64,000 nucleotides of DNA, taken from positions 65,181,264 through 65,245,263 of the forward strand of contig JASWHV010000003.1 in NCBI GenBank assembly GCA_030760725.1, given 5' to 3'. The translations under genes and the position numbers were made by a program. How positions within the stretch are numbered: the stretch's first letter is position 1; each line of letters starts with the position of its first letter. Positions 55,865-64,000 of the stretch are shown here, in pieces. Source of the DNA: Neostapfia colusana. Lineage: Eukaryota; Streptophyta; Magnoliopsida; Poales; Poaceae. Below the pieces are notes generated by a model. It had not been told where the DNA came from and searched no databases. It was given only the letters and a program-made list of their open reading frames with translations.

Positions 55865-57682
55865 AATTTTCTCCAAAATTCATCAATATTAAATTTTTGG
55901 GAATTAATTCTAGAAGATCTCAGTTATGGAATTTCCTCAAATTTGGGCAGATGATTCTTCATAATATTAATGATCTCCTGTAAAAATTTGAGCTTCATTG
56001 GAGTACAATTGCTAGGCTAAATTCTACTCCAAAGTTCAGCCTTCATTTGGAAATTCAAATTCTAAACAGAAACTTTTCAGCAATTCTGTCCAACTTCAAA
56101 AATTCATTTCTCCATGTAGGTAGCTCCAAAAATGGTGAAACAAATTTTGTTAGAACCACAGAGATATACTATAATTAGATCTTCCACTTTTATCCATGTC
56201 CAAAACTTCAGATTTGGGCTCAAAATTCAGAGAAGCCTTGTATTTGTGGGAATTTTGGAGACCACAACCTTCAATGAAATTTCTCCAAATTTTGTTCAGA
56301 TCATATTTATAGAATCTAGTATCCACTGGAAAAATACCAAAGCCAATTAAGGAACCTAAATAGCAGTAGCTATGAATAGAAGTGTAATTCTTATACTTCA
56401 TTAGCACTTATACATATATTTTGCTACATTTCATATAGTGACCGAAGTTGAGGACACACCGGAGCCGTTGGACGTCCTCCCGCCAGACGCTAACTTCTCC
56501 TTTAACTCGCAACCAAGCAAGCCCTGGTTTGCATTTAATTACCTTTTGCAAAGTTTTCATTTGTATCACTTATGTCTAGGTTGAAATGGTTGCATTAGAG
56601 TTAGGGTGATTGAAACCCCACTTGCATGACCTTTAAATCCTATGGAGGGTTGGGTAGTTTACAACTTGACGAGTAGAGAATGCCATGCTAGTGTTCTTAG
56701 GGTCTTGGTAGAAGTCGAGTGGTTGGAATCTACTCGCGATATAGGAATTTTATCACACGGAATGAAAAGACACGCTCCACGCTCCACGCGGGGACCTCCT
56801 GCCCGTTACGGATGGACCGTTTCAGCATTCGGGTTGCCTTTGAAAAGTTGCTGCATACAACAGAGTAGGAATGTGTGAAGCACCACACTTCTGAAAGTGG
56901 GTGTATGTGACGTGTTATCTGGGTGTCTATTGATTGCAATCACCGTCCCTCACGGTTATTTGAGTACCGTTTGTTCACTGCGCTGTGACGTAGTAAGAAG
57001 TGAAAGAAGCCAGATGAATATGCTGCATTGAACTATTAATGTCTTGAAACCATGTATGCGGTAGATGTAAAGATAATTAAGTTTATCTTCCACCTAGGGC
57101 ATCACCACATTGGAGGAAAGCATTTCTTGTTTGATTGTGGACTTCCGATGTGAGGGCTGCCTAAGGCACATTAAACTGCTGCTATAAAACTGGAAGTAAG
57201 GATTAACATGTAGGTGTGTCTTTATCGCAAATGTCATTTTCCTATATTACTAATCCCTGCATGTAGAGTTTCATGATTAGGAGTGTCGGTTAAGCCTTGC
57301 TGAGCCATCGTGCTCACGGTTGCAATATTTGAGCTGTGTGAGGTGAGAGTTATGAGGAAGGGTCCGAGGACGAGGCGATGCCCCCGACGGGATTCACGGC
57401 CGAGCTGGAGTCCTGCACGCCGTCGTGATCTCTGGTTGTATGTTGCTAATGTGTAGCGTCCCTGGGCTGGACAACTGCACTTTTGCATAGCTAGGCTGAG
57501 AGTTTAGCTCCTAATAAGACTTCCGCTGTAGATTACTTTTGTAAAAGACTTCCGCTGTGTTATATGTAAAATAAAAGTTTGTATGTTGTTCTTAATCTTT
57601 TCTTGTGTGCTGTTGGGTGCCGCATCGCATGGCACCATCCTCTGCGATCCCGGAGTGGGTGAACCACGGGGTGGTCCCCACA
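55865..57682 (+). repeat. LTR of element E (3' part)
   Basis: It matches the reverse complement of 12625 to about 14720 in solo LTR X along its whole length, including the GTCCCCACA end. No gene. Confidence 0.88.
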
Positions 57683-57687
57683 GTCGT

Positions 57688-57700
57688 GGTATAAGAGCCG
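57688..57700 (+). other. Primer-binding site of element E (one mismatch)
   Basis: TGGTATAAGAGCC differs from the canonical TGGTATCAGAGCC by one base (A for C). It begins five bases after the LTR end. Confidence 0.8.
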
Positions 57701-59623
57701 CATTGGGAATGGCACACTCGAAAAGAGCCTATTTTAAAAACTTAGAAGTAGTCGAGTGAGGGTTAGTCAATATGCCCACATAAGGTCTATTATAGTAGTA
57801 GCTACTTAAGGTGGAGAAGCTAACTTATGTGTTATACCTTCTGTAACGACGCTCCGACTTCAGGTAAGAGGTAAGGTACGCCACCGCAGATGGATCAATT
57901 GCGTTAAGCTCGCCATACGAGCAATGGTATGGAACGGTTTACCGTGGCTTGGCACGGTAGTTAATATGAGTCTCTGAACCTTCTCATGGTTATGAGAGCA
58001 TATGAAAACTCTGATCTCCAGCGTGCTTTAGGCAAAAGTGAGAATACCCCATCGTGTGGTAAGCAACACGATAGTATGCAACTCTTGAACGTTCAATGTT
58101 CAAAGAGCCATACGCAGCGCTCGCCATCGGGTTGATAAAATTCCCAACCATGATGAGCCGTTCACGCTCTACTCGGGTTCCCAGTCATGTGGTGTGAAAA
58201 CACGACCATGTACCTTGAGACCTGGCTTAACTCAAGGACGATCCGTATGGCAATGATACGGACCGTATGTTTTTACTATGATATGGATCTGCCTGAAATA
58301 TCAAAACCCTTGTGTGCACCATTATTGTGTGATCTTCTGCAGGTACATTAAACACGTTAGAGCATGACTTTTAGAAACCGTTTGTGAGGGACGCCTTTAG
58401 TTCCACCAATTGACATGTATATGCCGGAATACCGGTTTAGAATTTTCTTTGGTGAGGAACCGTAGTACCAAAATGAGATATTAGCTGCATAAAAAAGATA
58501 TTTTCAAAGAAAAGAGTCAAATTGTAGTTTAGGAGTCAATTTAGGGGTTATTGAACTCCCATATTGAACTAAGAGTCAATTGGGAGTATAGATTCAATTT
58601 TAAAGACTTAGGAACAACCTCCCCTGTTTTCAGCAGAATTTTTTCTGAACTTAAACAGGCTATAACTTATGATTGGTTGAACCAATGGAGGTGGGTGATA
58701 ATATTCTGGAAAGGTTTTGAAGTCCTCTACAACTTTTCTGTAGAATTCCGGAACAAAATCTCCTTCCAATTGGATGAAAATCTCAGATAAGTATGCACTG
58801 TCCAGAAACAGGGCAGACCAAAAATGCTCTCTGGAATTTTCTGTATTTCGACCACAACTTCTTGTAGAAAAATTTCTAAGGGTCAAGTAAGACACCGTTG
58901 GAAAGTGTAGGGAATGTGCTACAACTTTGTAGTTCAGTATTTTCCTAGATTGGGGGCGGAAATAGTTGGAATTTTGTGAACAATACAGACATTTGTAAAG
59001 GAGGTGCTGTCAAAATTCTTGAGAAAATTTTGTCAACTTGTAAAATTATAACTCATAAACTAGGAAGGCTATGGAGGCAAATAAATAAAATATGGATTCC
59101 TTTTTGACTCTACTACAGTTTTGTTGCTGAACTCTAGTCCAGGTTTTGCCTCCAAGGTGGCCAAAACAGTTAAATTCTTCAAACTGGTCTGCTGGACCAG
59201 AAGCTGGACAGAGAAAACAATGTTGAAGTTTTTCAACCAAAACGCTTAGTTTCACATTTTGATATCCAGTGGCTGTTGTAAAACCGTGAGTTGGAGTCGA
59301 AAATTTTTATGCATTCAACATATCACTTCGAGCGAGGACATGTTTGGGTCTTGTATAATAGCGAGGATTTATGCATGCTAACACACTTAACATCCCGTGG
59401 CGACCCATGATGGTCAAAATGAACTTTTAATCCATAAAGTTCATTACTTTGGAACTCGATTATGGTGACATGGTCCAGGGATGTATATGTTGTATAAAGT
59501 TTATACTTATCCATATGTGTGAATGTTATGTGTATAAACTGTTCATTCTCGCACTACTATTGTATAGACTGAATGAAGTAAACAAACATGTGTTGACCGT
59601 TTGAATGGTACAAATGCAGAATA

Positions 59624-62600
59624 GTGCGTACACGGTCTACGCAAGAGGAGGGGGGTCCTAGTCAAGTTCGGGGTGATGAGTCTCCACCTCCGAAGCAAAC
59701 CACGACGCAGCAGCAACCACCTCCTCCACCGCCAGAACTTCCAAGAAATCTTGCAGAGGTTCTTGCTGCAGTACTCAGCTCGCGTGACGAGCAAACCGAG
59801 TTGCTGCGGATGCTGGTGCAACAAAATGTGTCCCATCAGGGAGGACACCAAGACAATGGTAAACACCAGACCCAATAGAGTTCATATTCGGACTTCCTGG
59901 TGTCCCATCCACCGGTCTTTACGGAGGCCGAAGAGCCTTTGCAGGCGGAAAGCTTCATCCGCACTCTTGAGGCGAAGTTTGGTTTACTACGGTGCACTGA
60001 ACACCAGAAGGTGTTGTATGCAGCGCAACAGCTTCAAGGAGAAGCCGGTACATGGTGAGCAAACTACATCGTCTCATTACTGGCTGGTCATGCCATCACA
60101 TGGGTGGAGTTTCGGGAGGCGTTCTACGCCTATCATATACCTCCCGGGATTATGGAGAGGAAGCTCCAGGAGTTTCTGGAACTGAAACAAGGCGAGAGGA
60201 GTGCTCATGAGTACTCCAGAGTATTCAATCGGCTGCTGCAGTATGCGCCAGAATATGTGGGAACGGAAGAGCAGAATAAAAAAACGTTCTTCCGGGGCCT
60301 GAATTCGAAAATGAAGGTCCATCTCGCCCAAAGCAACCGCGACACATTCAACGATCTTGTCGATGCCGCAATTTTACCAGAAAATGCTCAGCGCGAGCGC
60401 GGTTCTGATAAGAGGAAACGCAGCGCACTGGCAAGCAGCAGTGGTGGGGCGCCACAAAAATACCGCGTGGTGTATCGCTCACCATCAGGTCAGAGATGGC
60501 AGCCACCGGGGCGACCGTCTCAGTTCCGCGATCGTCAATTAAATACTCCAGGCTTCCGACCGTCCTATCCACCACAGCAACAGCGGCAGCAAAGGATGGT
60601 CCCGTGTGCGCCTCCGTTTCAACCGCGTGCACTGGGATTCCGTCCTCAATTCGGAGGGACCTCAACACCATACATGTGCTTCACATGTGGCCGCGTCGGG
60701 CATATTGCCAAGGACTGCCCCGAGCAGCGACAGGAAAGGGGTGTAGCACCGTATCACGGTGCAAATCAGCCCTTCAATCAGCCCAAGAAACCAGCACAAA
60801 AACCTGGCAACGTCCACCATTTAGTCATTGAAGACGTGCCGGAAGGCGAACCCGTCCTCGCGGGTACGTTTTCTTATTTAGATCATCCCATAGTCATACT
60901 TTTTGACTCCGGTGCCACCCATAATTTCATAAGTCAATCTTATGTTATTAAATATCAATTGCCTACCATTCCCACAAATAGTTCATACTTGATTTGCTCT
61001 CCGGGTGGGAAAATAACAGCTGATAGGATGGTCTATAGAGCACCATTACAATTGGGTGGAAATCTATACCCGACTTCTCTAATTGTGTTAGAGAGTCAAA
61101 AACTCGATGTCATTTTAGGAATGTCATTGCTACATCGCCATGGTGCTGTTCTTGACATCATTCCACGTGTGGTTCGTTTAAACTCTCCACTTTATGAACC
61201 ACATACTCTCATTCTTGACCGTTCGGTTCAAGAAGTTCCAGCCACATATAACACAAAAGCCACAAAGCTTGAGGATATTCGTGTGGTCCGTGAATACCCG
61301 GGCGTATTTCCAGATGATCTCCCGGGCATGCCACCCGAAAGGGATGTTGAGTTCAAGATCGAACTTGTACCCGGGATGACACTGATATCACGGAGACCGT
61401 ACAAGATGGATCCGAATGAGCTAGCTGAACTGAAGGAGCAGCACAATGATTTGATGAATAAGGGTTTCATTCGACCGAGTTCCTCGCCATGGGGATGCTC
61501 GACGCTGTTTGTGAAAAAGAAGGATGAAACCTTGAGGTTGTGTGTGGAATACCGACCTCTCAACGCCGTCACCATCAAGAATAAATATCCACTGCCCCGC
61601 ATCGATATTCTATTTGATCTAATTGTGGGTGCAAGTGTATTTTTGAAGATGGATATTCGCTCAGGATATCATCAAATAAAGATCCGAGCGGAGGATATTC
61701 CGAAGACGACCTTCTTGACGAGATATGGGTTGTATGAATATCTCGTCATGTCTTTTGGTCTCACCAACGCCCCGGCACATTTCATGTATCTCATGAACTC
61801 AGTGTTCATGCCGGAGTTGGACAAGTTCGTGGTGGTGTTCATAGACGGCATCTTGGTTTATTCCAAGTCTGAAGAAGAACACGCCGAACATTTGCATATC
61901 GTGCTCCAACGATTGCGAGATCATAAGCTTCATGCCAAGTTCAGCAATTGCGAGTTTAGGATCAGCCAAGTGCCATTTCTTGGTCATATTATGTCTGAAG
62001 AAGGCATTGCAGTTGATCCAAGCAAAATCGAACAAGTGCTGAAATGGAAGTCCCCCTCATCTGTCCATGAAGTCAGGAGTTTCCTCGGTTTAGCGGGATA
62101 TTATCGTAGATTCATCCCAAGCTTCTCCAAGCTTGCTAAGCTGATGACTGAATTGTTGAATAAGGGGATCAAATATGTTTGGAGCTCAGCATGTGAAGGA
62201 GCTTTCCAAGCATTGGTGAAGCATCTTACAACAGCCCCGGTGTTAGCTCAACCGGATATGACCAAGCCCTTCGACGTATATTGTGATGCGTCCGGTATCG
62301 GGCTTGGCTGTGTATTAATGCAAGGAGGAAGAGTGGTCGCCTATGGATCACGTCAACTTCGTAACCACGAGCAGCACTATCCGACTCATGATCTTGAGCT
62401 CGCTGCTATGGTGTTGGCATTGAAAGTGTGGAGGCACTATTTACTGGGGAACTTAGTGCATCCCTACACCGACCACAAGAGTCTAAAATATATATTCACT
62501 CAGAAGGAGTTGAATATGCGGCAACGGAGATGGCTAGAGCTGATCAAAGTCTATGAGATCGAGATTCACTACAATCCCGGTAAGGCAAATGTGGTTGCTG

Positions 62601-62797
62601 ATGCCTTAAGCCGCAAATCTCACGTCAACCATCTGTCCATCAATCCACATGAAGAGGAGGTGCCGAGTTTATACTTGGTTCCATATGGGGCATTATATAA
62701 TCTTGGTCTCGTCCTTACCATACGAGAAGAGATTATGGAAGCTCAGAATAAAGATGTGGAAATGTCGCACATTCGGAGAAGAATGAAGAATGGATAA
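59624..62797 (+). pseudogene. Gag-protease-RT-RNase H polyprotein of element E with lost RT catalytic Asp
   Basis: One frame runs from about 59624 to 62797 and is broken by TAG (59876-59878) and TGA (60056-60058); after that it is open for 897 codons from 60104. Domains: Pro-rich N-terminus, capsid ([19 protein letters not shown]), CCHC knuckle [14 protein letters not shown] (from 60677), and protease [14 protein letters not shown] follows ([27 protein letters not shown]), then RNase H with its Asp intact ([13 protein letters not shown]) and VVADALSRK. The RT box reads [12 protein letters not shown]: the second Asp of the (F/Y)xDD motif is Gly (GGC at 61847-61849). Both Asp residues bind the catalytic metals, so the enzyme should be inactive. 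Confidence 0.93.
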
Positions 62798-64000
62798 ATG
62801 AAATGCTTCCGAAGGGATAAAAACGACACTCTATGGTTTAAAGACCGTATAGTGATACCCCGTGACATGAAGCTTCGGAAGAAATCTTGGACGAAGCTCA
62901 TTTTTCCAAGTATTCTATTCATCCGGGCAGCAACAAGATGTAACAAGATCTGAAAATCAGGTTTTGATGGACGCGGATCAAAAGAGAAATCGTGAAGTAC
63001 GTATCCGAATGCGATACGTGTCGGCGGGTGAAAGCTGACCATATGCGTAAGGACGGACAGCTGCAACCATTGAACATTCCGGCGTGGAAGTGGGAGGATA
63101 TCAGCATGCACTTCATAGCTGGTTTACCTCTCACGTATCACAAACATGTCTCGATTTGGGTGATAGTCGATCAACTAACCAAGTCGGCTCATTTTATCCC
63201 CGTACATACAAAGTACGTGGCCAAACAATATGCAGAGTTGTATATCGCAAGGATCTTGTGCTTGCACGGGGTTCCCCACGCAATTATTTGAGATCGCGGT
63301 GTGCTGTGCGTCGCTCGGTTTTGGGAACAGCTGCACGCTTCATTGGGGACCAAACTGATAAGAAGCTCCGCGTATCACCCGCCGACGGATGGTCAAACTG
63401 AACGGGTGAATCAAGTGCTTGAAGACATGCTATGCGCTTGTGCCATCCACCACGGTAAAAACTGGGACGATCATTTGTCGTTGGCGGAGTTTTCTTATAA
63501 CAATGGCTATCAAGCTAGCATCAAGATGGCGCCGTATGAAGCTATCTACTGCCGGAAATGTCATACACCACTCAACTGGTGTGAGTCCGGTGAACGAGTT
63601 ATCTACGGAATTGAACTTGTGAATGAGGCTGAAGAACGGGTGTGAGTAATACAAGCCAACCTCAAGGCTGCTCAATCTCATCAGAAGAGCTATGCGGATA
63701 AAAGACGCCGTCCTCTCCACTTCGACATCGGGGACCATGTTTATGTCCATGTGTCTCTGATGAAAGGAGTTCATCGTTTCAGAGTGAAGGGAAAACTTGC
63801 TCCGTGATTCATCGGTCCGTTCGCCGTTATTGAAAAATGCGGACCCATGGCCTATCGCTTGGAGTTACCGGCGTCACTTGCAGGAATTCACAACATATTC
63901 CACATATCTCAGCTGAGGAAATGCCTCAAACTCTCAGCTGAAATCCGCACCGAAGACATAGAAGTTCTTGAACCGGACCTCACGTACTCGGTGTATCCGA
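62798..64000 (+). pseudogene. Integrase of element E (partial, catalytic Asp lost)
   Basis: The zinc finger reads AHFSKYSIHPG then CDTCRRVKADH, with TAA and TGA stops between the halves. In the core, the first catalytic Asp of the usual MDFI motif is His (CAC at 63108-63110, MHFIAGLP). The second acidic region follows a TGA near 63289 (stop-DRG). The third is present (TDGQTERVNQ). The C-terminal barrel (GDHVYVHVSLMKGVHRFRVK) contains TGA near 63644 and near 63805. The reading continues as ISQLRKCLK toward an expected chromodomain beyond the window. Confidence 0.9.

Larger units (their letters stand above)
55865..64000 (+). mobile_element. Element E: Tekay/Del-type gypsy element, LTR interrupted by element F, right end outside window
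   Basis: 55865-57682 is the 3' half of an LTR homologous (inverted) to solo LTR X; its beginning was separated by the insertion of F. The primer-binding site, a 1.9-kb leader (57701-59623) without genes, gag-pol from 59624, and integrase to the window end follow on the + strand. The leader contains short intron-like and AT-rich stretches only. Confidence 0.9.

Noticed and set aside
1..64000. tRNA, rRNA and snoRNA genes
   Set aside because: No cloverleaf, A/B box pair or rRNA core sequence was noticed. tRNA-like TGGTATCAGAG strings are retrotransposon primer-binding sites.

Overview
The window is plant nuclear DNA, almost certainly from a grass (Poaceae). The evidence is nested LTR retrotransposons with very large GC-rich LTRs, Ty3/gypsy chromoviruses with a chromodomain, CACTA and Mutator-like (MULE) DNA transposons, and small GT-AG introns. 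I found no intact single-copy host gene, rRNA or tRNA. This is an accessory region of nested transposons over a thin substrate of old, unidentified sequence.

Layout. 1-1275: the 3' part of a copia-like LTR with a palindromic repeat array. 2316-9011: a co-oriented block of four decayed genes: MULE transposase, plant-mobile-domain (PMD) gene, GRF zinc-finger gene and a coiled-coil gene. Arrays built on the palindrome GGACGAGTCGTCC lie just upstream of the TATA boxes of the last two genes, and again downstream. 9516-10664, 11964-12619, 20640-21085 and 28695-29096: pieces of one older unidentified sequence, split by three insertions. These are a CACTA element (10665-11960, target-site duplication AGC), a solo LTR (12625-20634, ACTGT) carrying a second solo LTR (16027-20037, GGTTA), and a structurally complete chromovirus A (21091-28689, ATATG).

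29097-36360: a Tat-like gypsy element C that has gag but no visible pol, with a 55-bp CACGTG repeat in its LTR and again near its 3' end. Its 3' LTR is cut after 78 bp by element D (36361-39464), a Tekay/Del-type LTR, primer-binding site and leader. D is cut in turn by element B (39465-43669), a truncated sister of A. After 228 unassigned bases comes element F on the minus strand (43898-55864), a Tekay/Del chromovirus with 3.4-kb LTRs, a chromodomain and an extra ORF (ORF0) upstream of gag. F sits in the LTR of element E (55865 to window end, + strand), whose gag-pol runs off the end.

How they work together: within each element, gag, protease, reverse transcriptase/RNase H and integrase form the usual copy-and-paste set. 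Nearly every copy is dead, through stops, frameshifts or lost catalytic residues: FIDG in the RT and Asp to His in the integrase of E, and Asp to Tyr in the RNase H of F. The least ordinary parts are the four-gene MULE/PMD block with its repeat-linked promoters, ORF0 in F, and the duplicated 55-bp array in C.
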